NCBI RefSeq assembly: GCF_005937185.1
Contig: NZ_VCNI01000001.1
Coordinates: 1,112,657 to 1,176,656, forward strand
Source: Flagellimonas algicola
GTDB taxonomy: Bacteria; Bacteroidota; Bacteroidia; Flavobacteriales; Flavobacteriaceae
Reading direction: 5' to 3'
Length of the DNA: 64,000 nucleotides
Part shown: positions 8,627 to 16,067 of the stretch, piece after piece
Layout: each line of letters begins with the position of its first letter
Numbering within the stretch: the stretch's first letter is position 1
The notes under the pieces: model-generated
Seen by the model: only the letters and a program-made list of their open reading frames with translations
What the model was told of the DNA's origin: nothing
The model's database searches: none
Made by a program: the position numbers and the translations under genes

Positions 8627-9970
8627 ATGAGCGAAGCATTGATTTATATAATCGTTGGGCTATTAATGGCAGGGCTTGGACTGTTTTTGGGCATCTATAT
8701 CCAAAAATTGAAGACCAAATCCAACGAAGATGTATGGGGAGAACGGGAACAGCAGTTGAATTCATCCATTCGCGCTTTGAATGATAAATTATTGACGACC
8801 GACGAGGAAAAAAAGCAATTGCAAAATGAAAAAGAGCAGCAAAGCAACCAAATAGTTCGTTACCAAGCCGATTTGGAAAACTTGCAACGCATCAATACAG
8901 AACAAAAGGAAGAAGTAGAAAAGCTTCAGGAAAAGTTTACCAAGGAATTTGAAAACTTGGCCAATAAAATCCTAGATGAAAAGAGCACCAAATTCACGGA
9001 GCAGAACCAAAAGAACATCAAACAGATTTTAAGTCCTCTCCAAGAAAAAATCCAACTGTTTGAGAAAAAAGTAGAGGCTACGCAAAAGGAAAACATAAGC
9101 ATACATTCCGCTTTGAAGGAACAATTGCTCAACCTTCAAAACCAGAACTTAAAAATTACCCAGGAAGCAGAGAATCTGACCAAAGCCTTAAAAGGTGATA
9201 GCAAAATGCAGGGGAACTGGGGCGAATTGGTGCTGGAACGGGTTTTGGAAAAATCGGGATTGGAGAAGGATCGGGAATACAGTGTGCAACAAAGTTTTAC
9301 ACGTGAAGACGGTTCCCGGGTGTTGCCCGATGTTATCATCAACCTACCGGATGGTAAAAAAATGATTGTGGATTCCAAGGTTTCCCTCACAGATTATGAA
9401 CGCTACACCAATGCCGACGTAGAAGTCAAAGAGAAGCATTTAAAGGATCATATCAATTCACTACGGAAACACGTGGAACAGCTTTCCTCCAAAAAATATG
9501 AGGATCTCTATGAAATGGAAAGCCCGGATTTTGTTTTGCTGTTTGTTCCCATTGAGCCTGCATTTGCAGTGGCCATCAATCAGGATAGTTCGCTATATGT
9601 CAAGGCGTTTGAACAAAATATTGTCATCGTAACCCCTTCTACCCTCTTGGCTACTCTAAGAACCATAGATACCATGTGGAGCAATGAGAAGCAACAAAAA
9701 AATGCCATTGAAATTGCAAGACAGGCTGGGGCACTTTACGATAAATTTGAAGGTTTTGTAACTGACTTGACCAAGGTGGGCAAAAAAATGGATGAGGCCA
9801 AAACAGAATATAGGGGAGCTATGAACAAATTGGTGGAAGGCAGAGGCAATATTGTGACCAGCATTGAAAGATTGAAAAAAATGGGAGCCAAAGCCAAAAA
9901 ATCCATCCCTGAACCCATATTAAAAAGAGCTCAGGAAGACGATTATGAAGAACCACAATTGGAACTCTAA
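8627..9970 (+). CDS. rmuC: RmuC family DNA recombination protein
   Basis: A 447-aa protein with one N-terminal membrane segment (ALIYIIVGLLMAGLGLFLGIYI), then a long charged coiled coil covering about residues 30-190. The RmuC domain follows, with MQGNWGELVLERVLEKSGL, LPDGKKMIVDSKVSLTDYE and FVLLFVPIEPAFAVA. RmuC proteins limit inversions at short repeats and are thought to act as nuclease-like factors on damaged or rearranging DNA; the biochemical activity is not settled. Length and layout are normal. It probably forms a short unit with the thioesterase 27 bp downstream, but no shared function is evident. Confidence 0.93.
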   Translation: MSEALIYIIVGLLMAGLGLFLGIYIQKLKTKSNEDVWGEREQQLNSSIRALNDKLLTTDEEKKQLQNEKEQQSNQIVRYQADLENLQRINTEQKEEVEKLQEKFTKEFENLANKILDEKSTKFTEQNQKNIKQILSPLQEKIQLFEKKVEATQKENISIHSALKEQLLNLQNQNLKITQEAENLTKALKGDSKMQGNWGELVLERVLEKSGLEKDREYSVQQSFTREDGSRVLPDVIINLPDGKKMIVDSKVSLTDYERYTNADVEVKEKHLKDHINSLRKHVEQLSSKKYEDLYEMESPDFVLLFVPIEPAFAVAINQDSSLYVKAFEQNIVIVTPSTLLATLRTIDTMWSNEKQQKNAIEIARQAGALYDKFEGFVTDLTKVGKKMDEAKTEYRGAMNKLVEGRGNIVTSIERLKKMGAKAKKSIPEPILKRAQEDDYEEPQLEL

Positions 9971-9997
9971 GCCTTTTTCCACATTTTAGTAATTACC

Positions 9998-10543
9998 ATG
10001 AAAAAATTCAAGACCGCTAAGGAATCCAAAGTCTCCATTACCGAACTCATGCTACCCTCCCACTCCAATTTTGGCGGGAAAGTGCATGGGGGACACATTT
10101 TAAATCTAATGGACCAAATTGCGTTTGCTTGTGCTTCCAAACACTCGCAAGCTTATTGTGTGACGGCTTCGGTGAATCGCGTTAATTTTTTGAATCCGAT
10201 AGAGGTTGGGGAGTTGGTAACCTTGAAAGCGGCCATCAATTATACCGGGCGTACCTCTATGGTTGTAGGTGTTCGGGTGGAGTCGGAAAATGTACAAACT
10301 GGGGAAACCAAACACTGCAATTCTTCCTATTTTACCATGGTGGCCAAAAATGGGGAAGGCAAGAACATTCCAGTTCCTGGATTAATTGTTGAGGACAATC
10401 AAGGATTACGACGTTTTGCACGAAGTATGGAACGAAAGACCTCGGCCTATGATAGGGATACCAAGTACAGCTCAAAAAAGTTTGTGGCTAAAGAATACCT
10501 TCACTTGATGGATGCCGAAAATGTAAAACTGGAAGTGGATTAA
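9998..10543 (+). CDS. Acyl-CoA thioesterase, hotdog fold
   Basis: A cytoplasmic hotdog thioesterase of 181 aa, similar to the YciA/BACH group that hydrolyses acyl-CoA esters. The core block FGGKVHGGHILNLMDQIAF (about residues 25-43) includes the helix-start aspartate typical of the active site, and SVNRVNFLNPIEVGELV follows. The C-terminal 45 residues are charged and carry no known domain. It lies 27 bp after rmuC. Chain-length preference cannot be read from the sequence. Confidence 0.9.
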   Translation: MKKFKTAKESKVSITELMLPSHSNFGGKVHGGHILNLMDQIAFACASKHSQAYCVTASVNRVNFLNPIEVGELVTLKAAINYTGRTSMVVGVRVESENVQTGETKHCNSSYFTMVAKNGEGKNIPVPGLIVEDNQGLRRFARSMERKTSAYDRDTKYSSKKFVAKEYLHLMDAENVKLEVD

Positions 10544-10610
10544 TCTAAGTTCAACTAAGGGAGGTTAGATTTTAGACAGCGCCTATTCACAAACCTAAGA
10601 AATAGTCACT

Positions 10611-10668
10611 TCGAGCCCAGTCGAAAAGTCTAAAAAATCGATTCTTTACCGGTCTCGACTGCGCTCGA
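10611..10668. repeat. Inverted pair of TCGAGCnCAGTCGA repeat units
   Basis: The gap between the thioesterase and pgl contains TCGAGCCCAGTCGA at 10611-10624 and the opposite orientation TCGACTGCGCTCGA at 10655-10668, differing by one base. They form an inverted pair around an AT-rich centre. The outer edges GTCACT and CCTGAC extend the symmetry. This is the short, dispersed flavobacterial intergenic type of element. It sits between convergent genes, where a stem in either direction could help end transcription, but no T-run follows. Function is unknown. Confidence 0.75.
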
Positions 10669-10733
10669 CCTGACATTTAGCGCCAAATTTCTTTGATATC
10701 AACCACAGATAAGATTCCAAAATCTGCGTCTCA

Positions 10734-11447
10734 TTAACTAAGCAAGGAAGCTGCTTCCCGGTCCATAAACCAGCTCAAATTTCCTGAAACTGGATTTACC
10801 AGTGCCGCTGGGTAATATTTAAATCCTTCGGATTGTCCAATGATGGTTTGCACCTTTTCGGCTTTTGACTTTCCAGTGACCAAAAATGCTACCTCCTTAG
10901 CGGTATTAATCACTTTCCCAGTAATAGAAACCCTTTTTTGACCTGATTCGGGATGGGTTGCCACCACGCAATGGTCGGCTGCTTCCCAGAGATCAATCTC
11001 ATGAGGAAAAATGGAGGCCGTATGTCCATCATCTCCCATCCCAAGTATGACCAAATCGAATTGGGGAATCCCTTCAACCCTATTCAAATTGATTTCAAGG
11101 AGGTTGGCATACCGCATAGCTTCGGGATTGGGGTCGTTTTCCCCAAAAACGCGATGTATATTTTCTTGGGGCACATCAATCTTTGAAAACAGATGTTCCA
11201 CAGTCATTTTGTAATTGCTTTGATCATCTGTTGGCGGTACACAACGCTCATCTCCCCAATAAAAATGGATCTTGCTCCAATCAATTTTATCTGCAAAATT
11301 TTCAGCAAGAATATCAAAAACAATTTTGGGTGTACTCCCGCCAGAAAGCGCCACATGAAACTCAACTTTATCCTTGACCAAATTCTCAAAATAAGCTGAG
11401 AACTGTTCAGCTACTTCCTGTTTGTCGTTAAATATTTTTAATTCCAT
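10734..11447 (-). CDS. pgl: 6-phosphogluconolactonase
   Basis: A cytoplasmic enzyme of 237 aa hydrolysing 6-phosphogluconolactone, the second oxidative pentose phosphate step. It shows the DevB-type blocks ALSGGSTPKIVFDIL near residue 34, FYWGDERCVPPTDDQSNYKM (about residues 63-82) and ILGMGDDGHTASIFP near residue 135. It lies downstream of zwf on the same strand, with about 140 bp of repetitive spacer between them. This order keeps the first two pathway steps together, and gnd is just beyond zwf in the opposite direction. Confidence 0.95.
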   Translation of the reverse strand: MELKIFNDKQEVAEQFSAYFENLVKDKVEFHVALSGGSTPKIVFDILAENFADKIDWSKIHFYWGDERCVPPTDDQSNYKMTVEHLFSKIDVPQENIHRVFGENDPNPEAMRYANLLEINLNRVEGIPQFDLVILGMGDDGHTASIFPHEIDLWEAADHCVVATHPESGQKRVSITGKVINTAKEVAFLVTGKSKAEKVQTIIGQSEGFKYYPAALVNPVSGNLSWFMDREAASLLS

Positions 11448-11530
11448 AAATCTACTTCAATACCCAAATTTCAAACTCCAAATTCCAAACTTGTTTTGTC
11501 TAGTTGGTCTGACACGAATTGCTAGAACTG

Positions 11531-11587
11531 ACAACTGATTACCGATTACTCTTTACTGATTGCTGATTACTGATTACTGATTACTGA
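11531..11587. repeat. Heptamer tandem repeat (TGATTAC) between zwf and pgl
   Basis: Three perfect TGATTAC units lie at 11564-11584, with degraded flanking copies back to about 11531 (ACTGATT, CCGATTACT). The tract ends two bases before the zwf stop codon and fills half the zwf-pgl spacer. The other half (11461-11500) is CCAAATTCCAAA-like low-complexity sequence. Similar 7-bp tracts occur elsewhere in the window. Confidence 0.8.
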
Positions 11588-11589
11588 AC

Positions 11590-13122
11590 CTAACAAATCA
11601 CACAATACCCGGGATCCTCCGCCAAGCTTTCCCCCGGATTCCGCCAGGAGCCCAAATCGTCTATAAGCTCATCTGCATTTTCAGGTCCCCAAACTCCCGC
11701 TGCATAACCGTACATACGGACATCCTTTCCATTTTTCCAGTAATTTAAAATAGGATCTACGAACTCCCAAGCCGCTTCCACCTCATCCGCCCTGGCATAC
11801 AAGGTCGCATCTCCTTGCATAGCATCCAAAAGAAGACGTTCATAAGCCTCCATGACATAGGTCTGCGCCAAACTTGAGTAGTAAAAGTCCAAATTGGCAC
11901 GCTCAACCTTAAACCCTTGCCCCGGTACTTTTACACCAAACTTCATCAAAATACCTTCATCGGGTTGAATACGAATAATCAATTTATTGTCTTTACTATT
12001 GACCCCAGAATCCTTAAAAATCTGGTGGTGCGGGGTCTTGAAGTGAATCACCACTTCGGTAACCTTGGTTGGCATTCGTTTGGCTGTTCGCACATAAAAG
12101 GGAACACCTTCCCAGCGCCAATTGTCCACAAAAAATTTGATTGCAGCATACGTTTCCGTAGTGGAATTGGCATCCACACCATCTTCTTCACGATACCCTT
12201 TAACCTTCTCCCCTTTTACCTCTGATGCCACATACTGTGCCCTAATGGTATTGTCCCATAGGGTTTTTTCATCGCTCATAATGCGCAATGACTTTAGGGC
12301 TTTCACTTTTTCATTCCGAATTTCCTCTGGTTGATCACCAATGGGAGGTTCCATGACCACCAAGGACACAATCTGTAACAAGTGATTTTGAAACATGTCC
12401 CGAAGCGCCCCTGACTTATCGTAATATCCACCCCTTTTCTCTACACCAACACTTTCCGCATTGGTAATTTCAACATGGTGAATATAGTTTCTGTTCCATA
12501 GCGGTTCAAAAATACTGTTGGAAAACCGGGTAACCAGCAAGTTTTGTACAGTCTCCTTCCCTAAATAATGGTCTATTCGGTATATCTGCGGTTCAGTAAA
12601 AAACTTATGGAGTCCAGCATTCAGTTTTCTGGCCGTCTCCAAACTATAGCCAAATGGCTTCTCCACTATCAATCTTTTCCAACCATTATTTTGGGTGCTC
12701 ATACCAGCATCTGCCAAACGCTGCGCTATGGTTTCGTACAAAGTAGGTGGCGTGGACAGGTAGTAGATTATGTTGCCCGAGGTTTTATATTCCTTTTTTA
12801 GGGTCTCAATCCTTGTCCTTAGACCTTGATAATCCGTGTCATAGGCACCCCCTAAATCTTCATAAAACAGTTTATCCGCAAAACCCCTGATGTAGTTTTC
12901 CTTCAAGTCCTCAATTTTTTCCTTTAAATAAGGGCTGTTATAAACCACCTTATCCCGAAATGCTTCATCCGTAAGATCACTCCGGCTAGCTCCCAAAACC
13001 ACAAAATTTTCGGGCAACTGTCGCGCTACATATAAATTAAAAAGTGCAGGCATCAACTTTCTGGCCGTCAAGTCCCCTGAGGCACCAAAAATGACAAGAA
13101 TTTGGTTGTCCGTCTTTTTCAT
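11590..13122 (-). CDS. zwf: Glucose-6-phosphate 1-dehydrogenase
   Basis: A cytoplasmic enzyme of 510 aa catalysing glucose-6-phosphate to 6-phosphogluconolactone with NADP reduction. The nucleotide-binding GASGDLTARKLMPALF block is at residues 13-28, and the active-site RIDHYLGKETVQNL near residue 193 includes the catalytic histidine and substrate-binding lysine. The C-terminal beta+alpha domain is complete. It is transcribed divergently from gnd with 188 bp between the starts, and pgl follows on the same strand, so the locus encodes the whole oxidative branch. Confidence 0.96.
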   Translation of the reverse strand: MKKTDNQILVIFGASGDLTARKLMPALFNLYVARQLPENFVVLGASRSDLTDEAFRDKVVYNSPYLKEKIEDLKENYIRGFADKLFYEDLGGAYDTDYQGLRTRIETLKKEYKTSGNIIYYLSTPPTLYETIAQRLADAGMSTQNNGWKRLIVEKPFGYSLETARKLNAGLHKFFTEPQIYRIDHYLGKETVQNLLVTRFSNSIFEPLWNRNYIHHVEITNAESVGVEKRGGYYDKSGALRDMFQNHLLQIVSLVVMEPPIGDQPEEIRNEKVKALKSLRIMSDEKTLWDNTIRAQYVASEVKGEKVKGYREEDGVDANSTTETYAAIKFFVDNWRWEGVPFYVRTAKRMPTKVTEVVIHFKTPHHQIFKDSGVNSKDNKLIIRIQPDEGILMKFGVKVPGQGFKVERANLDFYYSSLAQTYVMEAYERLLLDAMQGDATLYARADEVEAAWEFVDPILNYWKNGKDVRMYGYAAGVWGPENADELIDDLGSWRNPGESLAEDPGYCVIC

Positions 13123-13310
13123 AATTACATCTGAAAGTTAATCGTTTAAACCTCAAAAAAAATGACACGGAAATCACGAATCCATAAAAATGTTTTACGT
13201 TCCCGTTTTATTTTTGAGCATGACGAATATAACGTTTATTTTAGGTTCGCGATTCAACGGATAGCTTACGTATCGCTCTCCTAACAAAACACTAACAAAA
13301 AGAAAGAAAA

Positions 13311-14720
13311 ATGGCAGATACTTATGATTTTGGCCTCGTTGGCCTAGGGGTGATGGGAAGGAATTTTATCCTCAATGTTGCGGACAATGGATTTACTGCC
13401 TTTGGGAACGATTTGGATGAGGAAAAGGTCAATGCGCTTATAGCCGAGGGTGGAGACACCTCCAAGGTCAATGCCACCTCTGATGTCGCCACGTTTGTTG
13501 GTGCTTTAAGTACCCCTAGAAAAATTATGCTTTTGGTACCTGCGGGGAAAGTTGTGGACCTTGTAATTGACGGACTCTTACCCCATTTGGACAAGGGGGA
13601 TATCATTATTGACGGCGGGAACTCCTTTTTTACCGATACGGACCGTCGCGAGGCCTACTTACAACAAAAAGGAATCAATTTCTTTGGAGCCGGGGTTTCG
13701 GGCGGTGCTAAGGGTGCCAGAAAAGGCCCAAGTATTATGCCTGGAGGTTCAAGGGAGGCCTATCAATACGTAAAACCCATTTTTGAAGCGGTCTCAGCCA
13801 AGTACAAAGGTGAACCTTGTGTGGCCTATTTAGGACCCAAATCCGCAGGAAACTATGTGAAAATGGTGCATAATGGTATTGAATATGGCCTAATGCAGCT
13901 CACTTCGGAAATCTATGACCTTTTGAAAAAAGCAGGCGGCCTAACCAATCAGGAGCTCCATCAAACCTTTGGGGATTGGAATGCCGGAAGATTACAGTCT
14001 TTTTTGGTTGAAATCACTTCCGAGATTTTTGCGCAAAAAGATGACTTGGCCGATGGCGACTTGGTGGATAAAATCCTGGATAAAGCCAAACAAAAAGGTA
14101 CCGGGAAGTGGACCTCCCAAAATGCCATGGATTTGGGAATCCCTGTCCCCACTATTGATATTGCTGTAAGCATGCGGGAAATATCCGCCTTGAAAGATGA
14201 ACGTGTAAAGGCAGATGATCTTTATGACAAGCCAGAATTGACATCGGTTGTAAAAGACTCTTTGATCAGCAAGGCTGAACAGGCTCTTTATTTTTCCTTC
14301 ATCATGACCTATGCCCAAGGTATGCACCAACTGGCAGATGCATCCAAGGAGTACGGCTATGAATTGCAATTAGGAGAAATTGCCAAAATCTGGCGGGCCG
14401 GATGCATCATCCGCGCCGAATTGTTGGCCGATATTACCAGTGCATTTCAAGCGGACAATAATCTTCAAAACCTGCTCCTGTCCCCTTCATTTGTAGATAA
14501 AGTAAAGGAAACGGTTGGCGCTGCAAGGGAACTTGTGGCCTATGGAGCGTCCAATGGAATTCCATTACCTGGCCTGTCCAATGCCTTGACTTATTTTGAT
14601 GCATATACCAGTGGCAGATTACCTTTGAACCTGATTCAGGCGCAACGGGATTACTTTGGTTCCCACACCTATGAACGTCTAGATAAAGAGGGCATTTTCC
14701 ATACAGAATGGGAGGATTAA
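13311..14720 (+). CDS. gnd: 6-phosphogluconate dehydrogenase, decarboxylating
   Basis: A 469-aa enzyme oxidising 6-phosphogluconate to ribulose 5-phosphate and CO2. It has the NADP-binding GLVGLGVMGRNFILNVADNG opening, the GAGVSGGAKGARKGPSIMPG block near residue 126 and YVKMVHNGIEYGLMQL near residue 182 with the catalytic lysine. Length matches the classical long form. It is divergent from zwf. A candidate -7 element TATTTTTG at 13209-13216 lies about 95 bp upstream, but a good -33 partner is not obvious. Confidence 0.96.
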   Translation: MADTYDFGLVGLGVMGRNFILNVADNGFTAFGNDLDEEKVNALIAEGGDTSKVNATSDVATFVGALSTPRKIMLLVPAGKVVDLVIDGLLPHLDKGDIIIDGGNSFFTDTDRREAYLQQKGINFFGAGVSGGAKGARKGPSIMPGGSREAYQYVKPIFEAVSAKYKGEPCVAYLGPKSAGNYVKMVHNGIEYGLMQLTSEIYDLLKKAGGLTNQELHQTFGDWNAGRLQSFLVEITSEIFAQKDDLADGDLVDKILDKAKQKGTGKWTSQNAMDLGIPVPTIDIAVSMREISALKDERVKADDLYDKPELTSVVKDSLISKAEQALYFSFIMTYAQGMHQLADASKEYGYELQLGEIAKIWRAGCIIRAELLADITSAFQADNNLQNLLLSPSFVDKVKETVGAARELVAYGASNGIPLPGLSNALTYFDAYTSGRLPLNLIQAQRDYFGSHTYERLDKEGIFHTEWED

Positions 14721-14739
14721 ACAGTGTAGCCTGCGACAA

Positions 14740-15315
14740 ATGTCCAAACAACTTTTTGACCATATCAATCAATATGCAACTGTTTCCCCTGTAGAGTTTG
14801 AGGAAATTATGCGTTTTTTTGAGCTCCGTACCGCCCGTAAAAAGGAAATGCTTATGGAAGCCAATACCCCATGCACCCATACGTATTTTGTGCTACAAGG
14901 TTGCCTAAACATGTTTTTTCCAACGGAGAAAGGAGTGGAACGTACCATCCAGTTTGGAATAGAAAATTGGTGGTTAACGGATTTTCTTTCATTTGGCAAC
15001 AAGTCCAGTTCCAATTATGCCATCCAAGCGGTGGAAAAGACAAGGTTTCTGTCGATAAGCCGCGGCCAATACGACACTTTGCTGGAGCGATTTCCTCAAA
15101 TGGAAAAATACTTCCGGGCAATCTACCAAATTGGCTATGGGGCTTCCTTGAATAAAATGAGGTACCTACAGGACTATTCCAAGGAAGACATTTACTTCCA
15201 TTTTACAGAACAGTTTCCTGATTTTGCGCAGCGGGTCCCCCAATACTTAATTGCTTCTTTTTTAGGGCTCACTCCAGAATACGTAAGTGAAATCCGAGCC
15301 AAAAGACGTTCTTAA
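14740..15315 (+). CDS. Crp/Fnr family transcriptional regulator
   Basis: A 191-aa regulator with an N-terminal cyclic-nucleotide-binding-type beta-barrel (about residues 15-115) and a short C-terminal helix-turn-helix at VPQYLIASFLGLTPEYVSEIRA. There is no iron-sulphur cysteine cluster like that of Fnr, and the barrel does not show an obvious cAMP phosphate-binding cassette, so the ligand is unknown. The next gene on the strand, 64 bp downstream, is an AhpD-like protein, a common neighbour and likely target of this regulator type in Flavobacteriaceae (family knowledge and inference). Confidence 0.88.
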   Translation: MSKQLFDHINQYATVSPVEFEEIMRFFELRTARKKEMLMEANTPCTHTYFVLQGCLNMFFPTEKGVERTIQFGIENWWLTDFLSFGNKSSSNYAIQAVEKTRFLSISRGQYDTLLERFPQMEKYFRAIYQIGYGASLNKMRYLQDYSKEDIYFHFTEQFPDFAQRVPQYLIASFLGLTPEYVSEIRAKRRS

Positions 15316-15379
15316 ACCCGTTTAAGTTTTTTGGGTTTTACCTGATTTACCTTCGTTCCAAATTAAAAATACAACGAAC

Positions 15380-15820
15380 ATGGAAACGAGAATTCAAATT
15401 GGGGAAACAGAACCCAAAGCGTATCAAGCCGTCTTTGGATTGGAAGGATACTTGGCGCAATCCGGCCTAAAAAAATCGCATTATAAACTAATCAAAATTA
15501 GGGCATCCCAAATCAACGGATGTGCTTTTTGTATTGATATGCATACCAAGGAAGCATTAAAACTTGGGGAAACACAAGAACGCTTGTTCCTTTTGGATGC
15601 TTGGCAAGATATTGATGTTTTCTCCGAAGAGGAAAAAGTAATCTTGCAAATGACAGAAGAAGTGACCAAGATTCATGACAAAGGACTAACGCCTGAAACT
15701 TATCAAAAGGCCATGAAGTTCTTTGATTCGCATTACTTTTCACAAATCATTATGGCCATTGCTACCATCAATGTCTGGAACCGGATTGCCATAAGTACAC
15801 ATATGCCAGTAGCGGTTTAG
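15380..15820 (+). CDS. AhpD-like carboxymuconolactone decarboxylase family protein
   Basis: A 146-aa all-helical protein with the redox-active CxxC site in INGCAFCIDMHTKEALKLGE (about residues 49-68), including the conserved histidine after the cysteines. Family members act as alkylhydroperoxidase-like antioxidants or decarboxylases, and the CxxC form favours peroxidase-type chemistry. It follows the Crp-type regulator gene and probably answers to it. The exact substrate cannot be assigned. Confidence 0.9.
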   Translation: METRIQIGETEPKAYQAVFGLEGYLAQSGLKKSHYKLIKIRASQINGCAFCIDMHTKEALKLGETQERLFLLDAWQDIDVFSEEEKVILQMTEEVTKIHDKGLTPETYQKAMKFFDSHYFSQIIMAIATINVWNRIAISTHMPVAV

Positions 15821-15880
15821 AACAAAAGCTTTGCTGACTAAAAATGGCATGGAACCATTTTAAAAGAAAAGCAATACGTC

Positions 15881-15901
15881 ATTCTGGATTTATTTCAGAA
15901 T
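15881..15901. repeat. ATTCTG...CAGAAT palindromic element
   Basis: ATTCTG at 15881-15886 and CAGAAT at 15896-15901 form a short hairpin with an AT-rich loop, in the surrounding context CGTCATTCTGGATTT. It resembles a common flavobacterial intergenic motif. It sits downstream of the AhpD-like gene and upstream of the direct-repeat operator of the next gene, and has no clear T-run. Confidence 0.55.
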
Positions 15902-15950
15902 CCCAGAAATCTTACAAAAACATACCTTTTGGAAAGTCCCTTCCTTTTTC

Positions 15951-16013
15951 ATATCCGTTCACTGAAAACCCCCATCCGTAAACCCAAACAGGGCATCCGT
16001 CAATTGGCATCTG
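15951..16013 (+). promoter_or_regulatory. Three direct repeats of 21 bp, candidate LytTR-type operator
   Basis: ATATCCGTTCACTG (15951), CCATCCGTAAACCC (15972) and GCATCCGTCAATTG (15993) share the core ATCCGT with starts exactly 21 bp apart. Two helical turns put all copies on one DNA face. Two direct repeats about 21 bp apart are the usual layout of LytTR response-regulator sites. A second region with the same core and period lies at 20675-20710. The block is centred about 90 bp upstream of the exported-protein gene at 16068. No LytTR regulator gene is in this window. Confidence 0.65.
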
Positions 16014-16067
16014 TTGAAACTCCTAAAATGGGGCAACTTACAAGGGTAACCAATAAAATACGGAAGC

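Noticed and set aside
13246..13278. GCGAT...ATCGC pairing in the zwf-gnd gap as an operator
   Set aside because: Arms are only five bases with a wide gap, which is expected by chance.
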